The translations under genes were made by a program, and so were the position numbers. This document shows, one piece after another, positions 11,370-22,763 of a stretch of 64,000 nucleotides of DNA; the stretch's first letter is position 1, and every line of letters starts with the position of its first letter. The notes under the pieces are model-generated. The model searched no databases and had not been told where the DNA came from. It saw nothing but the letters and a program-made list of their open reading frames with translations. The DNA is from Sabellastarte sp. h YS-2021 (lineage: Eukaryota; Annelida; Polychaeta; Sabellida; Sabellidae), in assembly GCA_964017235.1 (NCBI GenBank), contig OZ024927.1, forward strand, positions 25,501,160-25,565,159. The letters are read 5' to 3'.

Positions 11370-11760
11370 GTCAGAACAAACAGTTGGTCTTTGTCTCTTT
11401 CAAAAAAGGCTTTGGCAAAGATATCTCTTCTGCCACTATCTAATCATGGATCAAGCAGACTGTGAGCCTATACTATGAGCTCTGTGATCAAGAGGCCTTT
11501 ACTCTACATCAGATCAAAGACTCAAAGCCCATGTTTTTTACGGCCTTTGTGGCTTCTAAGGCCTTCCAGTCAGGAGTAGAACAGTTATCAGTCTGTACCT
11601 GGAAATCCCACAACAACTTCACACAATTTTACTTGAAGTGTCTGGCCTTGGCTGATTCAGAGCTTTTTTTATTTGGGAATAGGGGTGGCTGCCCAGCAGA
11701 ACCACAACTAGGCCATATCAATTTTAGCAGCCTGCCATCTTGCCTAATTAGGTTTGCAGG
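11370..11760 (+). pseudogene. B3 tyrosine recombinase C-terminal remnant
   Basis: Matches the catalytic half of the B4 recombinase: FVSFKKGFGKDISSATI, then stop codons, then ASKAFQSGV, WKSHNNFTQFYLK. The His-x-x-Arg box is destroyed (the region reads FFTAFVASKAF) and the Arg I box is missing. Nonfunctional. Confidence 0.8.
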
Positions 11761-12956
11761 GTAGCAGGACCTACCCAAGGGCCACCTGCTAGACTTCTCT
11801 TCCTTCTGAAGAGGGCCTCTCGAGGGAATGAACTCACACCTCTCTTCCCCTACCTCAGAGCAGGTCTGTAGAAAAGGTTGGGGATAGCAAGTTTGGTTGG
11901 TTCCGGTAGCTAATTCACCTGCAACTGACCCATAGGACTAGCTGATGTCCCACTGAGACCACTAATGTCTCTTTGAGTTCGATCTTAAGTAAGCTAGCCA
12001 CCTTCCAAGCAGTAGTTATTCAAGCTAATTCTCCATTAGACAATATGTATTAATGCAATAGTTTTGCAATTTAGTCAGTAAATTAAATCTTTATAAGTGA
12101 ATACCTTACCTAATAGACAAGAGAGGCCCTCCCGACCTGCCCCAAATTCATCTTACTAGGGGTCATCTAAGGCTAGAAAAAAAAAGGTGCAAAGACGTTC
12201 ACGAAAGAAGTACTGCATGCCACCAGGCGAATGGTGGCTACCTAACTGGTCCTGCCAGTGGAGATACAAAACATCTTGTTCTGGCATATGGCAGGGTTGG
12301 CGGGCTCCGGCAATATAGCTAATTGTCCATTAGGTAAGGTATCAACTTATAAAAATTTAATTTACTTATTACAATTGAGATTTTACATGTTTTAATGTAA
12401 CAATAAAGTCTGTATCTACATTGTTCTTCACAAAAAAGTATCATACCTGTTATGGACCAAGTGTAAATGTGAGATAACCACCAATTTATTGTTGACTCTA
12501 ATTTTGGCCAAGCTTAATTGTGTAATAAGAACAACTAAATATTTTAAAATCCCATTAATTTATTATGCAAATAAAGAACCATCGTGTGAACTAAATCAAT
12601 GGCTGAAACTTCATTTGTGTGTTGATTGGTACTGTGTACTGATGGCCTTTAAGAAAGCTTGGTAACAGCCATTAGAAGTACAAATGTCAAATTTGCCACT
12701 TTCTGACCTAGATCTCAGACACAATGGCCTTGCAGTCCAGTTTGAGTATATGAAAATGAAAAAAATGAAAAATTGACTGAATATGGTAGACATAAAAAAG
12801 TATATTTTAGCCGGAATATTCCCACCCTATTGCTTATTGGCTTTAAGTAATATATGTAAATCAGGTACTTCTGTGCCTTAGTCTATCTGATGCCCGCTAA
12901 TGTTTCTCTTTTTTTACTGTCATATTGTTTAAGAAACTGACTTCATTTTCTGTACA

Positions 12957-13189
12957 GGGGGCCATGGTGGCAGAGTGGTAACACTCTCGCCTCCCACCTC
13001 TGCGGCCGGGGTTCGATCCCCGTCATGGCCGTAAGTGGGAAAGCTGGTAGTTGCTTGCCGTTGGTCGGCAGTTTACAGTACAGAACCCTAGCGAACTATA
13101 TGTACTGGTTTCCTCTGCCCTTCCAACTACCCGTCGTGATATGACCTGTACAGTGTTGAAAGCGACGTAAAACCCCAAATAAACAAAAA
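12957..13189 (+). mobile_element. tRNA-derived SINE with 14-bp target-site duplication
   Basis: The head contains RNA polymerase III A-box-like GTGGCAGAGTGGTAACACTC and B-box-like GGTTCGATCCC. The tail ends GACGTAAAACCCCAAATAAAC, of the type seen in mollusc V-SINE/RUDI-like families (known family feature; exact family not proven). The insertion is flanked by the duplication 12943-12956 and 13190-13203. The 3' duplication abuts the splice acceptor of the exon at 13210. A minus-strand copy is at 59663-59892 and a decayed one near 17560. Confidence 0.9.
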
Positions 13190-13209
13190 TCATTTTCTGT
13201 ACATTTCAG

Positions 13210-13265
13210 TCAGTATAGAATCGGGTACTACCATACCAGAGACATTGATATCACCACATCGAACG
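13210..13265 (+). CDS. Unidentified host gene, coding exon 3 in window
   Basis: The acceptor ends ACATTTCAG and the donor is GTAAAG. The exon gives two bases completing Ile, then 18 codons (SIESGTTIPETLISPHRT), ending in phase 0, which fits the next exon. The Ser/Thr-Pro-rich content suggests a disordered tail. The SINE at 12957 and its duplication lie only a few bases upstream of the acceptor. Confidence 0.7.
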
Positions 13266-14558
13266 GTAAAGTAAATCTCTGATTAACTTACACATTGTTT
13301 GGTAGTTTAGCACTTAGTGGAAATACACAATGAATTGGAATGTTAACCAATAGGATCACTGAACCTCTAATATCCTCATGGCCAAATTAAAAAGAGGCAA
13401 AACAACAGACATCATTCAGCACTTTTGGATGATGTATGTTGTTCTGCCTCTTGTTTTGTTTAGCCACAATATTCTATACTCTTGTTGTTGAAAATTCTTC
13501 CTAAAAGTGGTAACACCTGGCATATCAGGATGAAGTTGTACCAAAACCAATTACAAACTAGCAAACCTGATACTATTAAAACTTAAAATATTCTGTATTT
13601 CCATTAATAACTTGTGTGAAGGCTAACTTTTAACCAAATTTGTCAACCAACTAAGTTTCGTTATTTTTACAGATATTTGACATTTCATTATGTATATAAT
13701 TGTTACTTACATCAGCTGCAACTTTTACTGGTACTTGCAAATGGTTTAAACTAAAACATGACCTCTCTGATTTAGGATGGTTTTTACAATATGGATATTT
13801 GGCACAGTTTTGGCCCAAAGTTTAACCTTAATTGTAGTCAAATGAATGTGTTGCTTAATTGGACCAAAACAGTGAAATAAATTTTATGATGAAATGCCAA
13901 AGTACCAAGTCAAGCCCAGTAGCGATAATTTAGTTATTTTGACTGTTGAGCATGACTCTATAAGATTATTTCCAATTATAATTTCAAATCTGAATTAATA
14001 TCTTAAGTAATGCTATGAAGATGGTCCCAATTATCAGTTTCCTTCACCAGTTTAAATGTCAACTCCTTTAAAATATATTTAAATAGATCTTCATAGTCTG
14101 ATTTCATGTATACACCAGGGTGTCACAGCACTTGCATATGTTTCCTTTATATCAGATTAAATGTTCGATAAATAGAGCCAGTCCTGGATCATTACAGTCG
14201 AAACTTACTTTTTATTAAAATTTTTACAAAGTTTTTAAAAATTGAGAATAAGTAACATTTTCCTCTGGCTAAAGTTTTGACTTGTACAGTTAGTATGCTG
14301 TTTCAGGTTTGGTTTCCTGTTATAACCAAAACTTTTTATAAATCAGTTCAAAAGAGCTTTCAACAAATACTTAGGTGGTTCAATGATATTTGATTTTAGT
14401 GTGTAGAAAATTTTCTGTGAAGTATCATATTTCAGTTTAAAGGTTTCAAATATCATAATGTCTTGTTTTCATCAGCCCTTCCTTATCTTTGGTGCATCTA
14501 CTTAAATTTTTCTTTGTTTTGTTCAATCTCTTTCTCTAAAAAGAGGAAAGGCAACTAA
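13266..14558. other. Intron sequence, nothing recognised
   Basis: A/T-rich. A local near-palindrome around 13390-13450 (AAGAGGCAAAACAACA against TGTTGTTCTGCCTCTT) suggests a small hairpin or MITE remnant. No exon fits the phase of the flanking exons. Confidence 0.5.
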
Positions 14559-15083
14559 TGCCCCATTCACACTACAGGCGGTACATCCCGCGGTTACAAG
14601 TTTTTCTCGGCAGCGGAACCGCCCCTAGGTCACCCCATTTTGTCCAAGTTGTTCACACTATAGGCGACCGGCCACTGATTGGACACAGTTTTTTGGCAAT
14701 CAATAACAGTAGAATGACAGTACTACAAACGTTGGTCACCGAGAGACAACCTCCAACTCACCTTTGGTAGCCGTCGGACTAACATGTGGCGAAACGACCA
14801 ATACCTTATGTCACTGTATTACACAGAAAGACAACAGAATCACAACCTTATGTACACTGTGGACCACACTTTCGGTAACCGCATGTGAGAAATCATCTGC
14901 GCATGCTGACGGTACCAAAATCAGAGGCGGATAGTTCAAATGTTTTGAAAATTTGGTAGGGCTAACAAGGTAAGGGACGGTTCACCACTGACTCACAAGG
15001 TCGTCTTACAGATGGTGATCCAAGGACAGGGACGTTTACCCAAATGCAGGTTACCACGGGTGATACGTAGTGTGAATGGGGTT
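14559..15083. mobile_element. MITE with TAA target duplication (PIF/Harbinger-like)
   Basis: Terminal inverted repeats CCCCATTCACACTAC (14561-14575) and its complement (15067-15081) are flanked by TAA at 14556-14558 and 15084-15086. The interior is richer in G+C than its surroundings and contains subterminal repeats of GTTCACACTATAGG type. A 3-bp TAA duplication is typical of PIF/Harbinger. There is no transposase gene. Confidence 0.78.
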
Positions 15084-16119
15084 TAATTAATGCGTATCTA
15101 ATTTTACAGTAACATTAGTATTAATATGTATTAATGCTTATCTAATTTTATAGTAACATTAGTATTAATATATATTGTACCTTGGGACTTTGCACTTTGC
15201 TTTACTTAAATATAACACTCTAACAGGATCTCGATAGAACTTTTAAGACTTTTAAATGTGAAACGGAAGGTTTTTTTGATACATTTATTGAGGAGAAAGG
15301 TGTCTTTCTAATAAATCTATGAAATGCACATGTAGACAGTTGCTTGTTTACACTGTTGGTGAGCTTTACATTTTGGAGAAAAATCTTAAAATTCTTGAGG
15401 TGCATACAAGGGTACTATATTTGCTTCGAATTATAAGCATTCAAACTCCTTAGAGTACAGAATCACTGTTGACTGGTTTACAGTAAAAACACTTTTGTCT
15501 CAAATGTGAAAATAGAAATAGTTAACAGCTAGGTCACAAACAAATTTATTTCAAAGATCCTAAAAATAAAGTTGAAATTGTGGCGAGTCAGATGGTTATA
15601 CTTTTGACACCCTTCATTAGTGTGTCTCAAGAAGTCCATATATTTTGGCCGTATTATCAAACTAGGGTGTAATGTATTAAATCGGAAGGGAAACAGGGAA
15701 AGGAAATATATGTTTTAGAAACCTATGTGTTGAATCTCAAAAACACATGAATAAATTAGAATGCACCTGTTAGGTAACTTTATATACTGTACAGATGTTT
15801 TGGATGTATCATCAAAATTTTTGTCTTCAAAACCTTAATAACAAGTTGCATAAGGTCTGTATTCTGCTTTGAACACCCATCCTCCTACAGTCTATTACAG
15901 TGATTTCTTAGGTGTACAGAATGAATTTCGATGACATTGACAGGAAACTCCAGATTGATTCAATTTTGATGGAAATTTGAACATGTATGTGAAAATAGAG
16001 GACAGACATTATTACTTGCAAAACACTTTGTTAATGAAGTTAAAGTATGCTGTGCTTGTGTATTAACCCTTTGTTTTCATGTGATTTTATTGCTTATTTC
16101 CTTCTATTAACCATTTTAG
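15084..16119. other. Intron sequence with a short direct duplication
   Basis: A unit of about 48 bp with TATCTAATTTTA and AGTAACATTAGTATTAATAT occurs twice in tandem at about 15090-15180. Otherwise unremarkable A/T-rich intron. Confidence 0.5.
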
Positions 16120-16155
16120 ATTCCTCATGAAGGGACTAATGATCTTAAATCTGAG
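16120..16155 (+). CDS. Unidentified host gene, 36-nt coding microexon
   Basis: The acceptor ends CCATTTTAG and the donor is GTATGT. Twelve codons (IPHEGTNDLKSE), phase 0 on both sides, so the exon can be included or skipped without changing the frame. The call rests on the splice sites and fit with the neighbours. Confidence 0.6.
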
Positions 16156-17058
16156 GTATGTTGAAAAAAAAAATTAACAGCAATATGTCTAAATGGTATC
16201 ATATGGACAAGATTTTAACTTTGTTATGTGAAAAATGTATTTAGTTGTAATTGAGTGTCAAACACGGCCAACGTAACTAAAGTTCAGTGAGTTCAATGTC
16301 TTTGTCTAATTGTCTGCCTGTTGAAAATCCAAAATTCACATGACTTCTATTGTGGAAGAAATTCATTGGCACCCTATTTAACAACACTTTCTTTTCAAGT
16401 ATAACATTTCTGCCAATCAGTTTTTAAGGCTCTAAATGTTGTTTAACATTCATATAGGTGTGCAGTGGTATACTAGTATTCCATCCAACTCAGTCCTGGC
16501 AACAGATAATCAGTTTCTTTACCCATAAAAAATGGTAGCCACTAGCCCGTGTTTACAGAAGCCATGTCACCAATGTGGTTTAGATTACCACTTGCAGTAA
16601 GGTCACAAAAATTCATGGCTTCCTTTAGAAATAAGTTAAAGACTCATGTTTTAAGACTTGCCTTCCCACTAACCTGACTATCTCTCACTGGGTGCTTGCT
16701 GTTTGCTTTTGTGTGTTTGTGTGTTAACATCATTATTCAGGGTATCCGTTCTTTATCAATCAGCACTTCAGAAGATATTTACCTCAATTTGTCTCTGTAT
16801 AGATTATACAAGTCTAATCAACTCTTGTGACATCCTTGGCTAACAATACTTCGTTTGACAACTGGCACCAAGCCCTTTTGGTATGTTTCACTTAGGATAC
16901 AGAGGTACAGTAATTCCTGGGAAATCTAAATTTCTCTAAAAAAAGTATTAGTTTATCTTCATTCTTCAAAAATTCCATCTTTCATAATAAAATTTTGGAT
17001 AAATATTATTTGAGTGAATAATGTTAATAAAATTTTTGCCTTAAATTGATTTTTCTAG
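16156..17058. other. Intron sequence, nothing recognised
   Basis: A/T-rich last intron of the unidentified gene. No repeat or exon identified. Confidence 0.5.
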
Positions 17059-17349
17059 GAAAACATATTTGAGATGTCAATGTCTGACCTGGGAAGTATT
17101 GCAACAGGACACAGTAGAACTGGTCACATGACCTCACAGTCGCAAATCAGCCTTGGGAAAGACAATCCCGATGGCGAGATAACTAGGCAAAACAAAGGGC
17201 TGGGTAACCAAGGGAAACCATCCAGCAAGACTACAGATGAAAGGACTAAGAAATCTACGAGTGTGGAAACTTCACCTGTTCTGGATGCAAGGACACCGGT
17301 CACAGTGGTTGGCAGTGATAGTAGCCTTATAGGAGCTTCAAAAGTCTGA
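17059..17349 (+). CDS. Unidentified host gene, terminal coding exon with stop
   Basis: The acceptor ends TTTTTCTAG. Ninety-six codons begin ENIFEMSMSDLGSIA and end DSSLIGASKV, then TGA at 17347-17349. The stretch is hydrophilic, rich in Ser, Thr, Lys, Gly and Gln, with no membrane segment or known domain, as expected for a disordered C-terminal tail. Together the five exons encode about 190 residues joined in one frame, with Arg/Ser motifs that could be kinase sites. I do not recognise the protein. A possible poly(A) signal AATAAA lies at 17931-17936. Confidence 0.75.
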   Translation, partial: ENIFEMSMSDLGSIATGHSRTGHMTSQSQISLGKDNPDGEITRQNKGLGNQGKPSSKTTDERTKKSTSVETSPVLDARTPVTVVGSDSSLIGASKV

Positions 17350-17559
17350 TGGAATTATATAGGCGTTTCAAAAGTCAGATACTAAATAAGTACGCGGCGC
17401 CATTGTGTGGCAGACCAAGTGACAAATTGTCACCCATTATAGTGGTGTTCAGTGAAAGCAGCCTTATAAGAGATACAAAAGTGTTGATATTTATATACCA
17501 GTTCTCAAAAACGCTTGAGATTTCGTTCAAAGTGAAAAATGTTTTCTTGTACCTGTGAG

Positions 17560-17777
17560 GCAGAAAGATTGGCATTAGTGGGTAACAGAGTGACCTCCCA
17601 CATATCCAGTCCTTGGTTCAGTTCCCAGCCTGACCTATGATGGTAGAGGTGGTAATTTCTTGCAGGTGCACGTTGGGTTTCAGTGCAGAATCAATTAGTC
17701 TGCACAGTTTTCCTCTATCCTCTCAACTACCCACTGTGATATGACCTATACAGTGTGTTGAAAGTAATTTTAAACAG
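17560..17777 (+). mobile_element. Decayed tRNA-derived SINE
   Basis: Aligns end to end with the SINE at 12957: a tRNA-like head with GTTCAGTTCCC in place of the B box, the middle TCCTCTATCCTCTCAACTACC, and ATATGACCTATACAGTGTGTTGAAAG near the tail (written in part). Many substitutions indicate an old copy. It lies in the putative 3' UTR of the unidentified gene. Confidence 0.75.
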
Positions 17778-20039
17778 AAATCGATTAATTTTGTAAATGT
17801 TTGACACAAATAGAATCCTACAGTTGTATTACAAAGATTCCTGTTAAGTGGTGGGCAGCGGATATTTCTTAGTATTTAACCTTAACTATGTGATACAGAC
17901 ACAAGCAGAATAATTGTGTGCAAGAAAGAAAATAAAAAGTTAAAAGTAGTCTTAATTATTAAGTTTTGATTGTTTGAAATTGACAGGGACCTGTTTGCAG
18001 AAGTATGTATTATCATTGAATGTTAGATCGAGTAAAACATATAAAACAAGTCTTGTTGCCATGTTAAAGGTCTGATTTTGATAGTATTCTACAGTCTTCC
18101 TTATGGGAACTTCAAAAATCTGATAGCCAAAAGTGTACACAATACAGTGATACTGCAACAATTACAGGTGTAAAACCTCGGATATTACTTAATGAGAGAA
18201 ATATTGTGTTGATGTTTTAGTTTCATGTACAAGTAAGTTTGACTTCCTTTGCTCAAGCAGTGTTAGACTTGGTGAAGTATCTCCTCTTTGAAATAACAGG
18301 ATGTAAACAAATTTTCAGGTTCTACATTTTCTTATAGTTATACATAGTTTAAATATTGTAAAATGTGTACAAGTTATAACTTTTCTGTTTATTTCAGAAC
18401 ACCAATTTGGCAATTCATAAATGTGTCAGTGAAATTTACAAGAATGTCGTACATTGTTCAAGAGTTCAAGTTGTGTTTGTTTTAACTTTTTAGAATCATT
18501 TCTGTGATACATAAATATTTCTTAATCATGCCCTGTAAGTTTTCAGATTCATTGGAGCTGTCTTCTGTAAAATTATTTTGAAAGTATTGTGGAAGAAATG
18601 TGAAATTCACTGTGACCGGTGGCTTAATATTGGAGAATTTGTATAATGTTGCATGCTGCAACTTGTGAAATAAGCACATCTTTTTAATAATAGCTTACCA
18701 ACAATTTACTTAATTTTTCTGTGATCAAGGGTCAGAAATTAAAGCAGACACTTCTCAGTACATCCTGAGTTACATGTAGATAAAATTTGGACTTTTCAGT
18801 CTAGATCTTATATATCATACAAACATACAAAATCTAAAGAATACATGAATAAATATTCCCACTTACATTCTTACAGTGGTTGTACATAAGTAAGACTTTG
18901 CAGGAAAATACTTTGCAATATTTATTTGTCAGCCCTGTCCAAAAAATACTGGAGAAATGGAACTAATTGAAACATTTTCAGTTGATTATTTAACTTTGAT
19001 ATAAGTGCAGAAGTTTCAGTGTATATCTAATTTGATTGTTTAATAGTGGTTTAAATGATTTTACCTTGTGTGAAAATAAGTACAAATATCTCAGTTAATT
19101 CTGTATGAATATATTACTTCAGACTTTCCAGGTATTATGCTCAGTTTTCAGTTTAGGTACCCAAGTGCATTAACACTACATTCTTAAGCCACAATCTCAG
19201 TATTAGAAGTCACACCTCATGCTGTATTAGCTGTCAAATGTACTGCAAAAGGAGGTCAATCAGAAACCTATTTGCTGACTGAAAGACATTGATCCGGTGA
19301 CCTTCCATTTTCTTGTAATCAAAACCGGTTTCCCCATATATTCATTATTTTAACATAAGTTTACAAAAATATTTAACTTCCAAAGATGTTTTACAGTATT
19401 TTATAATATTCTATCAATATATTAGATATGTTGTCCTCAAAATCTTCAAAAAGCACATTCCAGTTCACATTTATATTTGGGTTTGTAGCTCATGTATGCA
19501 TTTGATAACTTATGTCTTGGCATTTACTAATTTAAAATCAAACACAACCATTCTTGGCTGAAATTTCCACTTTCGGCAACTGGCCTATAATTTGCATTCA
19601 AAATAAATGTCAACATAAATATCAAGTGAACTCAGTTTTAAGGTCCCAATGTCAGAAGATCCTATAATTGGTGAAGGTGAACATGGTGATACCTAAGACT
19701 ATTTCTTATTCATAATGCAGATTATAGTTATTCAGAGACCAGTTGATCAGATTTGTCAATTTATTATTATGTTACTATCTGCCAAGTCTATGGATCGTAA
19801 CCATAAAATTCCCAGCAAAAGTAAGCCATTATATTTCTGTAACATGGTGAAGACTTATTTGTGAAATCAGGGTCATAATAATTTATAGATTTTGTGTTGA
19901 AAAAAGTACTATGTATTTCATAAGGATCATCTTCCAAATGGTAATTCCAGTAACAAAACAAAAGTAAGTGAGAGATACTGATACTGACCTGTGTTTAGTA
20001 TCTTATTGTGTAACTTGTGGGATGTTTCAAAACATGTTA
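17778..20039. other. Noncoding, nothing recognised
   Basis: A/T-rich, with candidate poly(A) signals but no exon pair, repeat or coding motif I could support. The first part may be 3' UTR of the upstream gene. Confidence 0.5.
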
Positions 20040-20136
20040 GTTAAGCATCCCTTGAAAAGGGCGCTTATTTGTTTTCACGTTGACTTTCCCCACTTCCGCC
20101 ACATTATCATGTCCCTTGAATATCTCCCTTATTAGT

Positions 20137-20137
<1 letters not shown>

Positions 20138-20167
<30 letters not shown>

Positions 20168-20171
20168 GGGG
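20138..20171. repeat. GT/poly-G microsatellite
   Basis: (GT)n followed by an uninterrupted run of more than 20 G. Probably unstable and prone to sequencing error. Confidence 0.9.
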
Positions 20172-20905
20172 ATTCTAACCATACTTGGTAGGGACATTGA
20201 TTAGGGGGTGTAGGTGTGCAACATCCTGGTGTGACCTTGATTTGACCTTGCTGTAGTGACCTTGAGTTGGAAAATCTTGTCCGGGCTATATCTTGGAAAC
20301 CGTAAGGTGTAGGAAGTTGATACTTGGTAGGGACATTGGTTGGGGGTGTAGGTGTGCAACATCTTGGTGTGACCTTGATTTGACTTTTGACCTTGCCGTA
20401 GTGAACTTGACCTATAAAATCTTTTGCAGGCTGTATCTCGGAAACTGTAAGGTGTAGGAAGTTGATACTGGGTAGGGCACTGGTTAGGGTGTGTAGATGT
20501 AAAACGTCATGGTGTGACCTTGATTTCACCTTTGACCTTGCCGTAGTGACCTTGACGTATAATGCCTTGTCTGGGCTATATCTCGGCAACTGTAAGGTGT
20601 AGGAAGTTGATATTTGGTAGGGACATTGGTCGGGGGTTATAGGTGTGTAACGTCATGGTGTGATCTGGATTTGAGCTTTGATCTTGCATATCTGATGCTA
20701 TTTTATCTCTCTATGGGGATATCTGATACTATTTTATCTCTCTTATATCTATCTTATATCTTTTTCTAGAATCTTGGTTGTTGCTCCTTGGGGTATCTTT
20801 TGATGTAGATTAAGCACTGTTAAAGTCATATAAGAATTCATTAAGGGTTTTACTTTTGCAACTTCCCATTGTAACAGATGCTATTTCATCAAGTGAGCCA
20901 CAGAT

Positions 20906-21136
20906 TTGCCCCAACACCACACACAGGCATGTATTGTCACATCTGTATGTATGGGTAATATTCAAAACATTCAAACCATAATTCGACCTTACAAAACAAA
21001 TATTAAAATGGAAAAGGACTTAAATGTTCACGCAAATGTACGAGGTCACTTTGGTATGGTTGAACAATATCGAAAACATGCAAATCGTAATTCAACTGTG
21101 CGAAATGTGCATGTATCACTGTCTTACAGCTTCTAG
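20906..21136. repeat. Imperfect direct repeat of about 85 bp
   Basis: Two diverged copies share TATG...AACATTCAAA-like words, then AATTCGACCTTAC / AATTCAACTGTGC, with CATGTAT...TGTCACATCTGT-like flanks. They lie in the segment interrupting the HINE-like copy I. The open frame across it shows no domain. Confidence 0.4.
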
Positions 21137-21247
21137 GACAAATAGACTGGCAGGATCTTAATCTTGTCAACCCAATAGCATTTCTGTCGGTTGCGGACTA
21201 ACGGATTGGCGCTAATTCCGAACCCTGCCTTGGTTTGACCTATAATA

Positions 21248-21418
21248 CTGTAGAACATCTATTATCCGACCCTCTATTATCCAAATTTTCAATTATCCAA
21301 CCTCAAACCCATTCTCCCAACTCAATTTAAGCCTGTAAGCCTTCCTATTATCCAACCTTTCTATTTTCCGACCTTATTCTTTCTCTCCCAAGAAGGTCGG
21401 ATAATAGAGGTTCTACTG
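21248..21418. mobile_element. pogo/Tc1-like MITE
   Basis: The 3' end is the inverted complement of CAGTAGAACCTCTATTATCC; the 5' end (CTGTAGAACATCTATTATCC) is a mutated match. Both ends are flanked by TA (21246-21247 and 21419-21420), the signature target duplication of Tc1/mariner/pogo elements. The 171-bp length leaves no transposase. Confidence 0.8.
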
Positions 21419-21770
21419 TATATTGTCCGGGCATATCTCAGCAACTGTAAGGATATGAATTGCTGCAACTGATTATTATGTACTTTTACATAATTGTGAT
21501 ATTTCCATTGACAGCTATTCTCCAGCCAATAAATTTTACAGCTTCATAATCTTTAGTTTACTGAATTGTCTTGTTTTAATACTTAATCTTTACATGCAGT
21601 CTCTTTCTCATAGATATTATTGTCTCTACATAAACATTATTTAGACACTGACATTGCTCTGAAAGTATCCCATTCTGTGTACTTTTTCACTACTTCTATA
21701 TCTCAAGGTGTTGAAAACTTCCACAGACTGTGGGGCACGGGCATCTCTGATGCTATTTTTGGCATTTATA

Positions 21771-22120
21771 TACCTGAGGCATAGGAAAGTATTTTACACG
21801 CTTATTTTTTACCTTTGTCAAGGTCACTTGATCAAAGTAAGTTTTTCTTACGTACTCCCACTCATCATCACCACTCAGCCAAAACTCCTTAATGTAAGAG
21901 GGTTGTTAAATTAAATATATGTGAATACTATCAAAATATTGAGCTGATTATATTTTGGGAGCTATTGGACCATAATTGAGCGATATATGAGCGTTTTTAT
22001 ACCAGGTAGTAATCAGAAAGTTTAAATTCATCAGAACCCCTCTATTATCTCCTTATCTGTTGCATACTAGGAAGCCATATGCAGAGAGTCGAAAAAACAC
22101 TCATACCTACCCCCTCCTGC
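21771..22120. other. Noncoding, nothing recognised
   Basis: No exon or repeat supported apart from weak similarity of its last part to the tandem unit that follows. Confidence 0.4.
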
Positions 22121-22445
22121 CTCCTTTTATGGTCACACTGGTGTCATAAAATGTTAGATTTTCAGTTTTTGGCTTCTGAATGGGAGGTCATAGGAAATAA
22201 TATACAGAGAGTCTAGAAAGCTTGTTAGATTTTCCCCCTGGCCCCCCTTATGGGTCAAACTGGGGTGATAAAATTGCAAATTTTGTGTTTTTGGCTTTTA
22301 TCTTGTTTATTGCTTTTAGAGGTTGTGAATGTATTGGGAGGTCATGGGAAATCATATGCAGGGATTCTAGAAAGCTTGTCATATTTACTCCCGTCTCCCA
22401 CCCTTATGGGTCAAACTGGGGTCATAAAATCAAAGATGCTATCTT
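22121..22445 (-). repeat. Tandem repeat of ~130-bp unit (family also at 37260-37744)
   Basis: Two to three diverged units contain GGGTCAAACTGGGGT...ATAAAAT and ATTGGGAGGTCATGGGAAAT. The reverse complement matches the units at 37260-37744 and 43971-44100 (GACCCCAGTTTGACCCATAAGG). Open frames across it are repeat artefacts. Confidence 0.75.
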
Positions 22446-22763
22446 GGATGGCTGCAGGCACTCGGCCAACTCAAGGAAAAAGAGCGTAATACTATCCGAG
22501 TGACATATTTGGTGGTAGCACTGCTATGCTGAGGTGACCTACATAGTGACGTAGTCCACATCTTCCTTCTCCTTGGCCGCCGTATTGCTAGAAACACAAA
22601 ATTGCAAGGACAATTTCTTAATTTTATTAGTTGATATACGTATTATTGGATGTTGAAATTCTATCAGTTCTTTTTATTTTATATCATGGATTTAACTATT
22701 TGTACTTTTATTTTGAAAAGCAAAGTATTGTTTTCCTTCAACTTGTCGACTCAGACAGCCAGC

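Larger units (their letters stand above)
9143..12386 (+). mobile_element. DIRS family B remnant B3, internally deleted
   Basis: The left end (about 9143-9180, reading TTTATTGCATTAATAC then a diverged TTACCTAGTGGACAAA) and the right end (12308-12386) match family B termini. A decayed ICR lies at about 12024-12120. Only about 3.2 kb long, against 6.1-6.2 kb for B2 and B4. A gag remnant, RNase H and recombinase pieces survive, but no RT palm was found. It lies in the intron between the exons at 8624 and 13210, in the same orientation as the host gene. Confidence 0.8.
20040..21770 (+). mobile_element. Pearl/HINE-like repeat element, copy I (interrupted)
   Basis: It starts with a hairpin-forming end (AAGCATCCC ... 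GGGCGCTT) also seen inverted at 44496-44518. A GT/G microsatellite (about 20138-20171) follows, then three to four tandem units of about 150 bp (20172-20700) containing GTAAGGTGTAGGAAGTTGAT and TGACCTTGATTTGACC. The 3' part (21420-21770) matches the 3' part of copy II (31360-31734), ending GGGCATCTCTGATGCTATTTT (written in part). Between them (20700-21420) is unrelated DNA with a pogo-like MITE. An open frame on the minus strand over 20107-20589 is an artefact of the tandem units. Confidence 0.7.

Noticed and set aside
12957-13040. Functional tRNA gene
   Set aside because: It has A- and B-box-like motifs but no full cloverleaf was evident, it continues into a SINE body and tail, and it is flanked by a target-site duplication.
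20107-20589. 160-codon minus-strand open frame
   Set aside because: It spans HINE-like tandem units; the repeated peptide merely reflects the ~150-bp DNA repeat.
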